A stretch of 64,000 nucleotides of DNA from Qipengyuania citrea (lineage in GTDB: Bacteria; Pseudomonadota; Alphaproteobacteria; Sphingomonadales; Sphingomonadaceae): the NCBI RefSeq assembly GCF_009828015.1, contig NZ_WTYG01000001.1:682001-746000 (forward strand), read 5' to 3'. Position numbers and translations under genes: made by a program. This document shows, in pieces, positions 45,225 through 56,296 of the stretch. Within the stretch, counting starts at the first letter, position 1. Each line of letters opens with the position of its first letter. The notes below the pieces were generated by a model. It did no database searches. It worked only from the letters and a program-made list of their open reading frames with translations, and was not told the origin of the DNA.

Positions 45225-47147
45225 TCAGGCGCGCGCTTCTTCGACCCCGGCGCTGTTGTGCCGCAGCGCGTTCAGCACCGTATCGACGATATGCGGCGCA
45301 TTAAGCCCGGCTTCGTCATACTGCTTGGCGGGATCGTCATGGTCCTGGAATATGTCGGGCAGCCGCATCGTGCGCACCTTCAGCCCGGAATCGGTCAGCC
45401 CCTCATCGCTGGCGAAGGTCAGGATATGCGCGCCGAGGCCGCCCACGGCGCCTTCCTCGACCGTCACCACCACATCGTGGCTGCGCATCAGTTTCTCGAT
45501 CAGCGCGGTGTCGAGCGGCTTGGCGAACCGCATATCCGCAACCGTGGTCGACAGCCCCTTGGCTTCGAGCAGGTCGGCTGCCTTCTTGGCTTCTTCCAAC
45601 CTTGCGCCAAGTGACAGGATCGCGACTTTCGAGCCTTCGCGCACGATCCGGCCCTTGCCGATTTCCAGCTTCTCGAGTTCTTCGGGAATTGCCACGCCCG
45701 TGCCCGCACCGCGCGGATAGCGGAACGCGATCGGGCCTTCGTCATATTCCGCCGCAGTGTAGGTCATATGCGCCAGCTCGGCCTCGTCGGCGGCGGCCAT
45801 GACCACGAAATTGGGGAGCGTCGCGAGATAGGTGACGTCGAAGCTGCCGGCATGCGTGCAGCCATCTGCACCGACCAGACCGGCGCGGTCGATCGCGAAG
45901 CGCACGGGCAAGTTCTGGATCGCCACGTCGTGGACCACCTGGTCGTAGGCCCGCTGCAGGAAGGTCGAATAGATCGCCGCGAAAGGCCGCATGCCCTGCG
46001 CTGCCAGCCCTGCGGCAAAGGTCACACCGTGCTGTTCGGCGATGCCCACGTCGAACGACTTGTCCGGATGCGCCTTGGCGAACTTGTCGACGCCGGTGCC
46101 GCTGGGCATCGCGGCGGTGATCGCACAGATACGCGGATCGGTGTTTGCAAGCTTGGCGAGCGTTTCGCCGAAGACGTTCTGGTAGGCGGGCGGTCCGCCC
46201 TTCGACTTCTTTTGTTCGCCGGTGACCACGTCGAACTTGGCGACACCGTGATACTTGTCCGCACTGTTTTCGGCCGGGGCATAGCCCTTGCCCTTCTGCG
46301 TCACGACATGGATCAGCACCGGGCCCTGTTCGCTGTCGCGGATGTTCTCGAGCACGGGAATGAGGTGCTCGAGATTGTGCCCGTCGATCGGCCCGACGTA
46401 ATAGAACCCCAGCTCTTCGAACAGAGTGCCGCCGGTCGCCATGCCGCGCGCGTATTCTTCTGCCTTCTCGAGCCCGCCCCACACACGCCGGCCGAGCTTC
46501 TTGGCGATCTTCGAGGCCATGGTACGCAGCCCGAGATACTCGCTCGAGGACACCATGCGCGCGAGATATGCCGACAGCCCGCCGACCGGCGGCGCGATCG
46601 ACATGTCGTTGTCGTTCAGAATGACGACCAGCCGGTTGCCTGCCTGTTCGGCGTTGTTCATCGCCTCATAGGCCATCCCCGCGCTCATTGCGCCGTCGCC
46701 GATCACGGCGATGCCACGGCCGGGCTTGCCCTGCATCTTGTTCGCCATGGCGAAGCCGAGCGCAGCCGAGATCGATGTCGAGCTGTGCGCCGCGCCGAAG
46801 GGATCGTATTCGCTTTCGGCGCGCTTGGTGAAGCCGCTGAGGCCTCCGCCCTGCCGCAGCGTGCGGATGCGATCGCGCCGCCCGGTCAGGATCTTGTGCG
46901 GGTAGCACTGGTGGCCGACATCCCAGACGAGCTTGTCCTCGGGCGTGTTGAAAACGTAGTGGATCGCCGTGGTCAGTTCGACCACGCCCAGCCCCGATCC
47001 CAGATGGCCCCCCGTCTGCCCGACGGCGTCGATCATTTCGGCGCGCAATTCATCGGACAATTGGCGAAGCTGGTCCTTCCCCAGCTGGCGCAGATCTTCG
47101 GGGGTATTGACCGTATCCAACAACGGCGTCTTGGGGCGGGTAGTCAT
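45225..47147 (-). CDS. dxs: 1-deoxy-D-xylulose-5-phosphate synthase
   Basis: First step of the MEP isoprenoid route: condenses pyruvate and glyceraldehyde 3-phosphate using thiamine diphosphate. The 640-residue protein has the family length and marks: [17 protein letters not shown], the ThDP motif [31 protein letters not shown], and the transketolase-like part with [15 protein letters not shown] and [15 protein letters not shown]. It supplies isoprenoids that would also feed carotenoid and retinal synthesis for the rhodopsin at 57794. Confidence 0.95.
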   Translation of the reverse strand: MTTRPKTPLLDTVNTPEDLRQLGKDQLRQLSDELRAEMIDAVGQTGGHLGSGLGVVELTTAIHYVFNTPEDKLVWDVGHQCYPHKILTGRRDRIRTLRQGGGLSGFTKRAESEYDPFGAAHSSTSISAALGFAMANKMQGKPGRGIAVIGDGAMSAGMAYEAMNNAEQAGNRLVVILNDNDMSIAPPVGGLSAYLARMVSSSEYLGLRTMASKIAKKLGRRVWGGLEKAEEYARGMATGGTLFEELGFYYVGPIDGHNLEHLIPVLENIRDSEQGPVLIHVVTQKGKGYAPAENSADKYHGVAKFDVVTGEQKKSKGGPPAYQNVFGETLAKLANTDPRICAITAAMPSGTGVDKFAKAHPDKSFDVGIAEQHGVTFAAGLAAQGMRPFAAIYSTFLQRAYDQVVHDVAIQNLPVRFAIDRAGLVGADGCTHAGSFDVTYLATLPNFVVMAAADEAELAHMTYTAAEYDEGPIAFRYPRGAGTGVAIPEELEKLEIGKGRIVREGSKVAILSLGARLEEAKKAADLLEAKGLSTTVADMRFAKPLDTALIEKLMRSHDVVVTVEEGAVGGLGAHILTFASDEGLTDSGLKVRTMRLPDIFQDHDDPAKQYDEAGLNAPHIVDTVLNALRHNSAGVEEARA

Positions 47148-47226
47148 AAACGAAGGCCCTACACCGGTAGAACGAAACTGTCGATGAACGCTTTAGCGGC
47201 AGGATCGCACGATCCGCCGCTGGCGC

Positions 47227-47688
47227 TCAGCTGGCGCAATCGTCGCACAGGCCGCGCAATTCCACCACCGGCCGGACATCGGTAAAGCCGGCATCGCGGC
47301 CCGCTTCGCGCAGCGCGCCCGAGACGCGTTCGTCGTCGATATGGGTGGCCTTGCCGCAATCGTCGCAGATCAGGAAAATGCAGTCGTGCCGGCAACCGGG
47401 ATGCGTGTTGACCAGATAGGCATTCGCGCTCTCGATCCGGTTGGCCAGATTGCTGCGGACGAACAGGTCGAGGATGCGGTAGACGCTGTTGGGAGCCACC
47501 CGCTTGCCGCGGCTTTGCGACAGATTGTCGGCAATGTCGTAGGCGCTGGCGGGTTTGTCGTGCCGCGCCAGTTCTTCGAAGACCGACTGCCGCATGCCAG
47601 TCCATTGCTCACCGCTGTCGGTGAGGGTGTCGCGCGCGGCCGCGATGAGTTCCGCGCCCTGATGTTCCTGATGTGCGTGCCTGGCCAT
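47227..47688 (-). CDS. Fur family regulator, probably Zur
   Basis: A 153-residue metalloregulator. The winged-helix region (SVFEELARHDKPASAYDIADNL, APNSVYRILDLFVRSNLANRIES) is followed by the metal/dimer domain with HPGCRHDCIFLICDDCGKATHI and a final CxxC (LCDDCAS). These Cys pairs and the sequence around HDCIFLICDDCG are closer to Zur than Fur. No zinc transporter is adjacent, so the assignment is provisional. Confidence 0.8.
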   Translation of the reverse strand: MARHAHQEHQGAELIAAARDTLTDSGEQWTGMRQSVFEELARHDKPASAYDIADNLSQSRGKRVAPNSVYRILDLFVRSNLANRIESANAYLVNTHPGCRHDCIFLICDDCGKATHIDDERVSGALREAGRDAGFTDVRPVVELRGLCDDCAS

Positions 47689-47724
47689 GCGCCCGAAGTA
47701 AGCGCGCGCAGGGCCTATCGCAAG

Positions 47725-48405
47725 CTAGTCGGGCTGGAAACGCGCCGAATAGGCCCCCGGGTAAAGCGCCTTGAGAGCCTTCACCTTGGGAGCGTCCCAC
47801 CGCACGATGTACCGGTGACGCGGGTTCTTGAGCATGAAGTCCTGGTGATAGGTTTCGGCAGGATAGAACGCCTGCGCGCGTTCGATCCGCGTGACGATCG
47901 GCTTGTCCCACAGATCGACAGATCGCAGCTGCGCCAGATAGGCCTTGGCGACCGCGTTCTGTTCGGCCGACAGCGACACGATCGCGCTGCGATAATGCGC
48001 CCCGACGTCGGGGCCCTGCCGGTTGAGCTGGGTCGGATCGGTGACGACCGAAAAGAAGATACGCAGCAGCTGGTCATAGCGGATGACCTTGGGATCGTAG
48101 GTTACCCTGACCGCCTCGGCGTGGTCGGTGATCCCGCTCGATACGAGCTTGTAGTGCGCCTGCCGCTCGGTCCCGCCATGGTATCCGGAAACCGCGCTGG
48201 TGACGCCGCGGACATGGCTGAAAACCCCTTCGACGCCCCAGAAACAGCCGCCGGCGAAGATCGCGGTCTTGAGGCCGGATCCTTCCTTGGCCGCGCGCTT
48301 TGCCGCCGGTGCCTCGACCGCCTTTTCAGCGGCGAGCAGCGGTTGCTGACACGCCGACGCGCCAAGCGCGAGCGCTGTTGCAGCGATGGCGTGACGCCAG
48401 CGCAT
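47725..48405 (-). CDS. msrA: Peptide methionine-(S)-S-oxide reductase, exported
   Basis: Reduces S-sulfoxides of methionine. The 226-residue precursor has a lipoprotein-like signal (lipobox ASAC near residue 20). The catalytic motif is [13 protein letters not shown], followed by SGYHGG and the [18 protein letters not shown] blocks. I use the ATG at 48405; a GTG lies one codon earlier. It overlaps the stop of a 43-residue ORF (TGATG). Together with exported MsrB at 35179 it would form an envelope repair pair. Confidence 0.9.
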   Translation of the reverse strand: MRWRHAIAATALALGASACQQPLLAAEKAVEAPAAKRAAKEGSGLKTAIFAGGCFWGVEGVFSHVRGVTSAVSGYHGGTERQAHYKLVSSGITDHAEAVRVTYDPKVIRYDQLLRIFFSVVTDPTQLNRQGPDVGAHYRSAIVSLSAEQNAVAKAYLAQLRSVDLWDKPIVTRIERAQAFYPAETYHQDFMLKNPRHRYIVRWDAPKVKALKALYPGAYSARFQPD

Positions 48406-48536
48406 CACAGGATCGAGGCGACCAGTTGCGGAACCGCAGACAGGAAATCGCTGCCATTCGAGAGCAGGACTGCCACGGCACCAAGGCCGAAGCCGATGCC
48501 GAAATTGCGATAGAGGTCGGATGTGAACAGGGCCAT
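48405..48536 (-). CDS. Small hydrophobic protein coupled to msrA
   Basis: A 43-residue ORF with sequence starting [15 protein letters not shown] and one hydrophobic helix (about 12-25, [11 protein letters not shown]), then an amphipathic tail. The stop overlaps the msrA start (TGATG). No Shine-Dalgarno is evident, which weakens the call. No known family. Confidence 0.5.
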   Translation of the reverse strand: MALFTSDLYRNFGIGFGLGAVAVLLSNGSDFLSAVPQLVASIL

Positions 48537-48646
48537 GAGGGGGGGGCTTTCGTTACGCTGACCCAGATGGCTACACCCACCGGACTTGCAACCGCCTTAA
48601 TGGCCCCGTCGTCGGGCGTTCAGCTTCGTTCGTCGATCGCCTGCGC

Positions 48647-50233
48647 TCAGTGGCGGAAGTGGCGCATGCCCGTGAAGACCATGGCAAGCCCCTGTTCGTC
48701 GGCGGCCGTGATGACCTCTTCGTCGCGGATCGAACCCCCGGGCTGGATGATCGCGCTCGCACCTGCCTCGGCTGCGGCGAGCAATCCGTCGGCGAAGGGG
48801 AAGAACGCATCCGATGCGACCGCGCTGCCGACCGTGCGGCTCTGGTCCCAACCGTATTTCTCCGCTGCCTCGGCTGCCTTCATCGCGGCGATGCGCGAGG
48901 AATCGCGGCGGTTCATCTGTCCCGCGCCGATACCCGCGGTTGCGCCGTCCTTCGCATAGACGATGGCGTTCGACTTGACGTGACGCGCCACGGTCCAGGC
49001 GAACAGGCAGTCCTTGAGCTCCTGTTCGGTCGGGGCCCGCTGGGTGACGACCTTGAGATCCGCTTCGCTGATCGTGCCGTTGTCACGCGCCTGCACCAGC
49101 AGGCCGCCGGTGATCGGCTTGACCGCCAGCCCTTCGCGCCGCGGGTCGGGCAGGTCGCCGGTCACCAGCAAGCGCAGGTTCTTCTTTCTGGCGAATGCCG
49201 CGCGCGCGGCTTCGCTGACCGCCGGAGCGATGACGACCTCGGTAAAGATTTCGCAGATGGCTGCGGCGGTTTCACCGTCGAGTTCGGTGTTCACCGCGAC
49301 GATACCGCCGAAAGCCGACACGCTATCGCAGGCAAGCGCGTGGTTCCACGCCTCGAGCAAGGTCGCAGCCTGAGCCACGCCGCAGGGATTGGCGTGCTTG
49401 ACGATCACCACTGCGGGATCGCCGCCGGCAAATTCGGCGCACAGTTCCAGCGCGGCGTCGGCATCGTTGTAATTGTTGTAGCTCAGTTCCTTGCCCTGCA
49501 GCTGCTCGGCCTGCGCGATGCCCCGGGCATGCGGCCCCACGGGCGTGTAGAGCGCCGCTTGCTGATGCGGGTTTTCGCCATAGCGCAGCTCGACGGGCGC
49601 CTTGCCGTTGATGGCCAGAAACTGCGGAAAACGCTGCTGTTGGTCGGCGAAGGCGAACCACTGGCTGATCATCGAATCATAGGCAGCGGTGGCGGCGAAG
49701 GCCTTGGCTGCGCACTGGCGGCGGAAATCGAGCGAGGTCGCGCCCGATGCCTCGAGCTCGCCCAGCAGCGCGGGATAGTCGGCGGGATCGGTGACGATGG
49801 TGACGAACTGGTGGTTCTTCGCCGCGCTGCGGACCATGCTCGGCCCGCCGATATCGATATTCTCGATGATCTCGTCACGCCCTGCGCCCTTCGCCACGGT
49901 CGCCTCGAACGGATAGAGGTTGACGACCACCAGGTCGATCGCGCCGATGGCGTGCGCTTCCATCGCCGCAGCGTGTTCGGGATTGTCGCGCACGGCGAGC
50001 AGGCCGCCATGGACCATCGGGTGGAGCGTCTTCACGCGCCCGTCCATCATCTCGGGAAAACCCGTCAGATCGGACACGTCGCGCACGTCGAGCCCCGCTT
50101 CGCGCAGCGCCCTGGCGGTGCCGCCGGTCGAAACCAGTTCGACGCCCCTCGCGGCCAGCGCTTCGCCCAACTCCACCAAGCCGCTCTTGTCGGACACCGA
50201 GAGCAGTGCCCGCTTGATCGCCACGTCAGCCAC
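48647..50233 (-). CDS. purH: Bifunctional AICAR transformylase/IMP cyclohydrolase
   Basis: Last two steps of IMP synthesis. The 528-residue protein has the MGS-like cyclohydrolase domain ([21 protein letters not shown], then [10 protein letters not shown] and [13 protein letters not shown]) and the AICARFT domain with [29 protein letters not shown] and the final [16 protein letters not shown] segment. Complete length. Confidence 0.96.
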   Translation of the reverse strand: MADVAIKRALLSVSDKSGLVELGEALAARGVELVSTGGTARALREAGLDVRDVSDLTGFPEMMDGRVKTLHPMVHGGLLAVRDNPEHAAAMEAHAIGAIDLVVVNLYPFEATVAKGAGRDEIIENIDIGGPSMVRSAAKNHQFVTIVTDPADYPALLGELEASGATSLDFRRQCAAKAFAATAAYDSMISQWFAFADQQQRFPQFLAINGKAPVELRYGENPHQQAALYTPVGPHARGIAQAEQLQGKELSYNNYNDADAALELCAEFAGGDPAVVIVKHANPCGVAQAATLLEAWNHALACDSVSAFGGIVAVNTELDGETAAAICEIFTEVVIAPAVSEAARAAFARKKNLRLLVTGDLPDPRREGLAVKPITGGLLVQARDNGTISEADLKVVTQRAPTEQELKDCLFAWTVARHVKSNAIVYAKDGATAGIGAGQMNRRDSSRIAAMKAAEAAEKYGWDQSRTVGSAVASDAFFPFADGLLAAAEAGASAIIQPGGSIRDEEVITAADEQGLAMVFTGMRHFRH

Positions 50234-50239
50234 GTAAAA

Positions 50240-52099
50240 TCACCCCATGCGTTTGAGCAGCCAGGGGAACCGTCCCCCGCTGCGCGATGTCAGCCCTTCG
50301 ACGACCAGCTGTTTGGTGGCGCGCGGGCGGCCCTGCCCGTCGACCCACAGACTGTCCTCGATCGCGATATGCGCCTCGCCGCTATCGCCTCCGAGACGGA
50401 ATTGCCAGTAGCTTCCATCGGGCAGCGCGAGCCCCGCGCCGCGCCGGTCGTCGGCCAGTCCGGCTTCGATCCCCGGACCGAGGTGGAAACGGATTGCAAA
50501 GGATATCTTGCCGCGCTTGCCCTGCCGGCCCGAAGGTTCGAGCACGTCCTCGCCGGACAGCCCGCTGCCGTCCGCGCCAAGCAGGAGGGTGCGCCGGTGG
50601 ATGAGGCCATAGCGTGCCGCATAGCCATTGTGCGACGCTTCCAGCCGCGCCGTGTCGCGGCCCTTTTGCTTCACCGTGGTGCGAGCGATATCGACTTCCT
50701 CGACACCCTTGCCGATCTGCCCCTTGATCAGGACGGCAGTGGAATTGGCATCGTCGAGCACCAGCGTCGAATGGGCCGCGGTGCCGCGCAGGCCCTGCTC
50801 GATCCGCACGGGTACCTGCCCGCCGGCCAGTTCCCCGCCGCCGCAATTCACCACCACGCGCTGCTCTGCGTAGGACAGCTCGAATGCCAGCGTCGAGGCG
50901 CAGCCGTAGCGCGAATGGCGCGAACGCGGCGGGGGCGCGGCATCAAGCACCAGCGTGGCCTTGCCGGCATCGACGCGCTGGTATCCCCAGTGCTTGGAAT
51001 CCTTCCCCGGCCGCGCGCGGATGCCGCTTGCTGCGACGAGCGCATCGACCCGTGCCGCCGAAGTGGCACCGGCGCCCTGCCAGCTGCCCAGCCCCCGGTC
51101 GCCCATCCGCAGCGCGAGCAGGGGCGGTACGAGCAGGCCGAGCATGGTTTCGAGCGCCGGCGGAGGATCGCGATCGACTGCCGCATAACAGGCGCGCAGG
51201 TCGATCAGCAGCGCGATCGCATCCATCTGCGCGAGCGGGCTCCGCGACAGGACGCCGCCATCTTCGGCCACCAGTTCGCCCAGCGCGCGCAGCAGGCCGG
51301 CTTCGCCGAACACGCGCCGCGGGCGACCGTCGGGCAGCAGCAGGCCGGCCGCCACGATGGCGCACCAGCCCGCGACGCGGCCCAATCGGTCTTCGGTATT
51401 GGCGACCTGTCGGTCGAGATAGCGGGCAGTGGCTTCCATCGCTGCCAGCGTGCGGGCACGCAGCCCCGCATCGCCGCCGAGCAGGAGCGGCGCATTGACC
51501 AGCCAGCCCAGCAGCCGCAGCCCGGCGTGTTCGACAGTCCACGCCGGACCGCGGGCCGGCACCGGATTGGCCTTCAGCCACCGCGCCAGCAGCTTTTCAC
51601 CGATCCCGGCGCATTCCTCGCGCGGGGCACAGGCCCCGAGATCGCGCAGCCAGGTGAACCCCTGGACCGCGCGCTGGACCGGCGGGGTCAATGGTGCGTT
51701 GCTTGCGAAGTCCACCTTGTCGACGGGAACCTTGAGCCCGTGAACGACGAACTGGCCCGCCCGCAGCGCCATGCCCGCCCCGCGCTCTCCGCGCAGCGGG
51801 CTGGACACCGTGGCCAGCAGGCGCGGCGCGGCGGGCTTGCGCAAAGGGGCGGCGAGCACCGAACCGGGCACACCCATGCGGTAAGCCAGCCGCAGAACCG
51901 CATCCACCGGCCCGGTGCGCGGCGCTTCGAATTCGGCCAGCACCAGCGCGCGCGCCGGTTCGAGCGGGACCGCTTCGGGCAATTCCTCCGGTTCGGTCTC
52001 GACCAGCGGTTCGTGCACTTCGCCGAGCGGCAATGCGGGCGCGGCGCTTTCATCGGGCGCGGCGCCTCCCTTCAGGAGAGTGCGCGCGCCGGCGTTCAC
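50240..52099 (-). CDS. Heparinase II/III family protein
   Basis: A 619-residue protein with an N-terminal alpha-toroid region and a C-terminal beta-sandwich (Hepar_II_III), seen in [33 protein letters not shown] and [18 protein letters not shown]. Sphingomonads widely have a gene of this kind between rpe and purH, as here. The polysaccharide substrate is unknown, and no signal peptide is visible. Translation must start at the GTG at 52099 that overlaps the rpe stop (GTGA), so the two are coupled. Confidence 0.83.
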   Translation of the reverse strand: MNAGARTLLKGGAAPDESAAPALPLGEVHEPLVETEPEELPEAVPLEPARALVLAEFEAPRTGPVDAVLRLAYRMGVPGSVLAAPLRKPAAPRLLATVSSPLRGERGAGMALRAGQFVVHGLKVPVDKVDFASNAPLTPPVQRAVQGFTWLRDLGACAPREECAGIGEKLLARWLKANPVPARGPAWTVEHAGLRLLGWLVNAPLLLGGDAGLRARTLAAMEATARYLDRQVANTEDRLGRVAGWCAIVAAGLLLPDGRPRRVFGEAGLLRALGELVAEDGGVLSRSPLAQMDAIALLIDLRACYAAVDRDPPPALETMLGLLVPPLLALRMGDRGLGSWQGAGATSAARVDALVAASGIRARPGKDSKHWGYQRVDAGKATLVLDAAPPPRSRHSRYGCASTLAFELSYAEQRVVVNCGGGELAGGQVPVRIEQGLRGTAAHSTLVLDDANSTAVLIKGQIGKGVEEVDIARTTVKQKGRDTARLEASHNGYAARYGLIHRRTLLLGADGSGLSGEDVLEPSGRQGKRGKISFAIRFHLGPGIEAGLADDRRGAGLALPDGSYWQFRLGGDSGEAHIAIEDSLWVDGQGRPRATKQLVVEGLTSRSGGRFPWLLKRMG

Positions 52100-52758
52100 G
52101 CCTGGCCCTTCAGCGCGGCGATATTGGCGGCATAGCGCTCCGGCCCGCCCTTGAAGGTCGCCGAACCGGCCACCAGCACATCGGCCCCGGCATCGACGCA
52201 CAGCCGCGCGGTCTCGGCGTTGACCCCGCCATCGACTTCGAGATGGATGGGCTTGCCCAGTTTGTCGATCCGCTCACGGATCGCCTCGACCTTGCGCAAT
52301 TGCGAATGGATGAAGCTCTGCCCGCCGAAGCCGGGATTGACGCTCATCACCAGCACCAGATCGACATCCTCGAGGATGTAGTCCAGCGCCTCGACCGGCG
52401 TGCCGGGATTGAGCACGACCCCTGCCTTCTTGCCCAGATTGCCGATCGCCTGCAGCGTGCGGTGGATATGCGGTCCGCCCTCGGGATGGACTGTGATGAT
52501 ATCCGCGCCGGCTTCGGCGAAGGCTTCGAGATAGGGGTCGATCGGCGCGATCATCAGGTGCACGTCGAACGGCTTGTCGGTATGCGGGCGCAGCGCCTTC
52601 ACCACGGCCGGGCCGATGGTAATATTGGGTACGTAATGACCGTCCATCACATCGACATGGATCCAGTCCGCCCCGGCAGCGTCGATGGCGCGCACTTCCT
52701 CGCCCAGCGCAGCGAAGTCGGCGGACAGGATCGACGGGGAAATCAGCGGGGTGGTCAT
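52096..52758 (-). CDS. rpe: Ribulose-phosphate 3-epimerase
   Basis: Interconverts ribulose 5-phosphate and xylulose 5-phosphate in the pentose phosphate pathway. The 220-residue TIM barrel shows [48 protein letters not shown] and the C-terminal phosphate site [11 protein letters not shown]. It heads the rpe-heparinase-purH run. Confidence 0.95.
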   Translation of the reverse strand: MTTPLISPSILSADFAALGEEVRAIDAAGADWIHVDVMDGHYVPNITIGPAVVKALRPHTDKPFDVHLMIAPIDPYLEAFAEAGADIITVHPEGGPHIHRTLQAIGNLGKKAGVVLNPGTPVEALDYILEDVDLVLVMSVNPGFGGQSFIHSQLRKVEAIRERIDKLGKPIHLEVDGGVNAETARLCVDAGADVLVAGSATFKGGPERYAANIAALKGQA

Positions 52759-52999
52759 GGCGGGCGTGGGGCCTCGGGTCGCGGGATAGCCTGGGCCAGC
52801 CCTACGCGCGCGAAACGAGGGTTAACAAGCGACCCGTCCCGCCTTTTCCACATTGACCACGCGCTGGATGAGCGCCGGGGCAGGGAATTCAGGCCTAATT
52901 CAGCGCGATTTGATAAACCGCACGTCATATCGGAGAACAAACAGCCGATCGGGCGCATGCGCGCCTAACCCTTTCCAATTGAAGACGGACCCTGATCCT

Positions 53000-53497
53000 A
53001 TGAACCGCAATCTCGTCGCCACCGTCGGCATTGCCACGCTTGCCATCGCCGGGCTCGCAGCCCCGGCCCCGGCCGAAGCGCAATATCGCCAGAAAATCAC
53101 CAACGATGCCGCCAAATGCGCAGCAGGCGCAGGCCCCGCGGTCCGCGTCACCGTGACCGACATCAAGGAAAGCAAGGGCACGATCCGTATCCAGAACTAT
53201 CGCGGGACGAAGGAAGACTGGCTCGAGAAGGGCAAGTGGATCTACCGCATGGAAGCGCCCGCCAAGGCGGGATCGATGACCTTCTGCATGCCCGTGCCCA
53301 AACCGGGGACCTATGCTATCGCGGTGCGCCACGATGTGAACGGCAATGGCGATACCGATATCTTCGCCGACGGCGGGGCGATGTCGAACAACCCCAGCAT
53401 CAACATCTGGAACCTCGGCAAGCCGAGCTACACCAAGACCCGGTTCGATGTCGGAACGGGTGTCGAAACTATGTCGATCCGCATGCGCTACCGCTGA
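53000..53497 (+). CDS. DUF2141 family exported protein
   Basis: A 165-residue secreted protein with a signal peptide (ending APAEAQ) and a DUF2141 beta-sandwich: VRVTVTDIKESKGTIRIQNY, MTFCMPVPKPGTYAIAVRHD, and DVNGNGDTDIF, a calcium-binding-like loop. A second paralogue lies at 60909. The function of the family is unknown. It overlaps the convergent gene by 10 bases. Confidence 0.83.
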   Translation: MNRNLVATVGIATLAIAGLAAPAPAEAQYRQKITNDAAKCAAGAGPAVRVTVTDIKESKGTIRIQNYRGTKEDWLEKGKWIYRMEAPAKAGSMTFCMPVPKPGTYAIAVRHDVNGNGDTDIFADGGAMSNNPSINIWNLGKPSYTKTRFDVGTGVETMSIRMRYR

Positions 53498-54384
53498 GCG
53501 CGGCGCTTGCGCCACAGTTCGAACAGCGCACCGGGCGCTGCGAGCAGCGGATGCCGCGCGCGAAACGGGGTGACTTCGAGCGTTATGCCGGTGTGGCGCT
53601 GGAGCTTCCACGCGGCATAATCGGCAGCGCCATCGAAGGTCGTGGTGGCCTTGGCCAGCCGCAGCAGGTTGAGCGGCTTGCCCAGCCGTGCGCGGCGGCG
53701 CCACCACTGCAGCACGCGCGCGCGTTCCGCCGCTGGCAGGTCGGGCTCGTACAGGCCATCATGGCATGCAAAGGTGATCCCGCCCGCCTCCCAGGCAAGC
53801 GGCAGCAGGCCATCGAAATGCGCCGCGTTCACCTCGAGGATGGCGTTCTCGCGCCCCGGCTTCTCCACCCGGAATTCGGCCTGATAGGTCGCACGGAACA
53901 GCGCCCGCCAGAAATCTTCCGCAGTGCCGCGTGATGGACCGACCGCCGCCGCCAGCTGCGCTGCGGTTATGGCTGCTGCACCGAGCGCTGCCAGCACCTG
54001 GCTACGCGCCTCGTCATGGGCGGACCACACCAGCGCCGACGGCTGCACGAACCGCGCCCAGATCGTCGTATCGCGCGATCCGCCGTTCGCGGCCTGCGCG
54101 AACTGCTGGAGCGACAGCGTGGCGATCTTGGCCCTGAGCCGCACCCCTGCATGATCCCATTCACGGTAGCTGACGCGCGGCCAGATCGCCTCGCGCTGGT
54201 CGCCGGGCAGGAGCACATAGAAATCGAGCACGCCGTCGAGCGATCCGGTACGCAGGTTCGACCCGTAGAACAGGACCGCCTGCGCACCCGCCTCCTCGCC
54301 GAGCCGGCGGGCGTAGGCCGCGACCGCAGCGTCGACCGGCCGCTCGAGTGCGGCTGCGATGCGATTGGCGAGGGTCTCGCTCAC
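53488..54384 (-). CDS. Nucleotidyltransferase-like protein, unknown substrate
   Basis: A 298-residue protein whose first 60 residues resemble the nucleotidyltransferase fold (AQAVLFYGSNLRTG followed by GVLDFYVLL), with the G-S motif and a single Asp in the place of DxD. It is preserved next to a lipid kinase in sphingomonads as far as I recall; a lipid or phosphatidate substrate is only a guess. The start is GTG 54384, overlapping the stop of the lipid kinase (GTGA), so the products are coupled. Confidence 0.6.
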   Translation of the reverse strand: MSETLANRIAAALERPVDAAVAAYARRLGEEAGAQAVLFYGSNLRTGSLDGVLDFYVLLPGDQREAIWPRVSYREWDHAGVRLRAKIATLSLQQFAQAANGGSRDTTIWARFVQPSALVWSAHDEARSQVLAALGAAAITAAQLAAAVGPSRGTAEDFWRALFRATYQAEFRVEKPGRENAILEVNAAHFDGLLPLAWEAGGITFACHDGLYEPDLPAAERARVLQWWRRRARLGKPLNLLRLAKATTTFDGAADYAAWKLQRHTGITLEVTPFRARHPLLAAPGALFELWRKRRAQR

Positions 54385-55421
54385 GTGCTGACGAAAGTGA
54401 GTTCCGGGCCCTGTTCGACGCGGTAGCGCCCGGGCGGAAAGGCTTCCCCGTCGAGGATGACGGGTTCGGCCACATCGACAGCCAGCCCTTCGGCATCGAG
54501 CTGGTGCAATCCTGCGCGGGACAGCCATTTCGGCCGCCACCCCATGAGCACTGCAGGCAATATCGCCAGCACCGAGCGGCGCGGACGATCGAGTACGGCC
54601 AGCTTGAAGCCGGGCCGTTCGGGCCCGTAAAGCTGGATGCCCATCGGCATGCGCTTGAGCGTCGAGACCAGCAACACGTGGCGCCGCGCGGGATCGCCCG
54701 AGGCGGAGCGCGGCACCGGCTCGCCCGAGGGCAGGAAATTTAGTTCCATTGGCGTCCCCCGCCGCCACTTGTTGCGGTCGGTCCCGAACAGGGCCTGCAG
54801 GATTCCCCACGCGCTGGTCGCCCCCACGGCAAGGCTGTTGAAGAAGCCCAGCGAATGCGCGTCCTGGCCGGCCTCGATACCCAGCGTGAACGCGCCCGCG
54901 CCGAAGATAAACCCGAGCATGGTCGGATCGTCATGGCCTTCGCGGCTCACGGCCAACGGGCGGCGGACCAGCCGCCGGCCGGAACCGTAGGCCTCGATCG
55001 CCCCTTCGAGCGACCAGTCGGCCGGGGCGCCGAGATCGACGTTGAGCGCATTGGTCTTGCCCTTGGGCAACACGGCAATCGCCGGCCAGCGGTCGGCAAA
55101 CACCGCCTGTCCCATGGTCAGCACGTCGCGCACCGTGCCATCGCCGCCGTTGATGATCAGGAAATCGATCCCGTCCCGCGCAAACCCCGCCAGCGCATGC
55201 GCGATCTCCTCGCGCGTGCGCGGCTGCGCGACCATGACGGTGTCGGCGCCGGCACAGGCCAGGTCCTGCCCCTGGTTGCGGTGGCTGCGCGGATTATAGA
55301 TGATGCCGATGCGCGGCTCGCGCGTCTGCGGTGCACGGTAGACCGACCGGCGCTGGGGCGCTGCCGGGGGAGTGCTGCGCATGGGCAGGCTGTCGAAATT
55401 GTAGATTTGCCGGTCCATCAA
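54381..55421 (-). CDS. Diacylglycerol kinase catalytic domain protein
   Basis: A 346-residue lipid kinase of the DAGK/sphingosine kinase fold. It has the entry strand IGIIYNPRSHRN, the nucleotide motif INGGDGTVRDVLTM and the second part VLPKGKTNALNVDLG. The usual GTxN-like stretch is replaced by KGKTNAL, still with Thr-Asn. A long low-complexity N terminus (about 35 residues) precedes the domain. It probably phosphorylates diacylglycerol, ceramide or a sphingoid base; sphingomonads make sphingolipids. Confidence 0.82.
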   Translation of the reverse strand: MMDRQIYNFDSLPMRSTPPAAPQRRSVYRAPQTREPRIGIIYNPRSHRNQGQDLACAGADTVMVAQPRTREEIAHALAGFARDGIDFLIINGGDGTVRDVLTMGQAVFADRWPAIAVLPKGKTNALNVDLGAPADWSLEGAIEAYGSGRRLVRRPLAVSREGHDDPTMLGFIFGAGAFTLGIEAGQDAHSLGFFNSLAVGATSAWGILQALFGTDRNKWRRGTPMELNFLPSGEPVPRSASGDPARRHVLLVSTLKRMPMGIQLYGPERPGFKLAVLDRPRRSVLAILPAVLMGWRPKWLSRAGLHQLDAEGLAVDVAEPVILDGEAFPPGRYRVEQGPELTFVST

Positions 55422-55525
55422 CCTTGTGCCTTAATCCGCCCCGCGGGCGCATACCTAGGGCATTTTCGTCATATTGTAATGGTGGGGCACAGGTTTCTTG
55501 GCTGCGCTGGCCCGGTCGGTGGCGG

Positions 55526-56173
55526 TCAGAGCCCCGCCTCGACCGCCACACGGATGAGGTCCACCGTGGTGCGCGTGCCGAGCCGCTGCGACAGGATCGA
55601 GCGGTGCATTTTCACGGTCTTCTCGGACAGGCCCAGTTCGGCCGCTACCTGCTTGTTGAGTAGCCCCTTCGCAACCAGCCTGAGCACCTGACTCTGGCGC
55701 TTGGACAGTGATTTCACCAGCTTCGCCGCCTCGATGCGGCGCATCGTAGCACTGGTGGAGGCCGCCGGTTCGACTTCAACCTGTGAACCGAGAAAGTAGA
55801 GGAGCTGGTCCTCCTCGTCGTAGATCGGGGCGACGAGCACTGCATTGCGAAAGGGTTCGCCGCCCTTCTTGTAGTTGAGGATTTCGACCAGCACCGGGCG
55901 GTGTTCGCGTACGCCCCGGCGGATTTCTTCGGACAGCCACGGCTCGGTGCCGGGGCCGGACAGGAAACGGCAGTTGCGGCCCAGCACTTCGGATGCGCCG
56001 TAACCGGTCAGTTCACAAAAGGGTCGGTTGCAAGCGACGATCGGATTATCGGCGACGCGCGGATCGCTGATCACCGACGCGATCGGGCTATCGCGCACAA
56101 GCCGCAACAGCCCCGGATACTGGCTTTCAGCCTCGGAGGGCTGTGCCCACATGCTGGCATCTGACCCTGTCAT
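55526..56173 (-). CDS. LOV-HTH blue-light transcription factor, EL222-like
   Basis: A 215-residue photoreceptor regulator. Residues about 25-140 form a LOV domain with the signature GRNCRFL, where Cys68 is the flavin-adduct cysteine; the flanking [20 protein letters not shown] and YFLGSQVEV are classical LOV strands. A linker is followed by a LuxR four-helix HTH ([33 protein letters not shown]). The sequence closely follows EL222 of Erythrobacter litoralis from memory, including [16 protein letters not shown]. In EL222 blue light forms the cysteinyl-FMN adduct, releases the HTH and allows dimerisation on DNA. It lies 123 bases behind the CBS gene of the rhodopsin cluster and may have its own promoter. 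It probably regulates that cluster. Confidence 0.93.
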   Translation of the reverse strand: MTGSDASMWAQPSEAESQYPGLLRLVRDSPIASVISDPRVADNPIVACNRPFCELTGYGASEVLGRNCRFLSGPGTEPWLSEEIRRGVREHRPVLVEILNYKKGGEPFRNAVLVAPIYDEEDQLLYFLGSQVEVEPAASTSATMRRIEAAKLVKSLSKRQSQVLRLVAKGLLNKQVAAELGLSEKTVKMHRSILSQRLGTRTTVDLIRVAVEAGL

Positions 56174-56296
56174 CGCGCCAAGCGTAGGGAGGCGGGCGGT
56201 TGCTTGCCACTGAAAAGATTCCCGCCCGGCCGGCGTTATTGCCGACGCCGGACGCCGCGATTGTCGTACGGCGCCTAGCGCAGGCGTTGCAAGAGG

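Noticed and set aside
48650-52135. 1161-residue plus-strand ORF
   Set aside because: Antisense shadow of purH and the heparinase-like gene.
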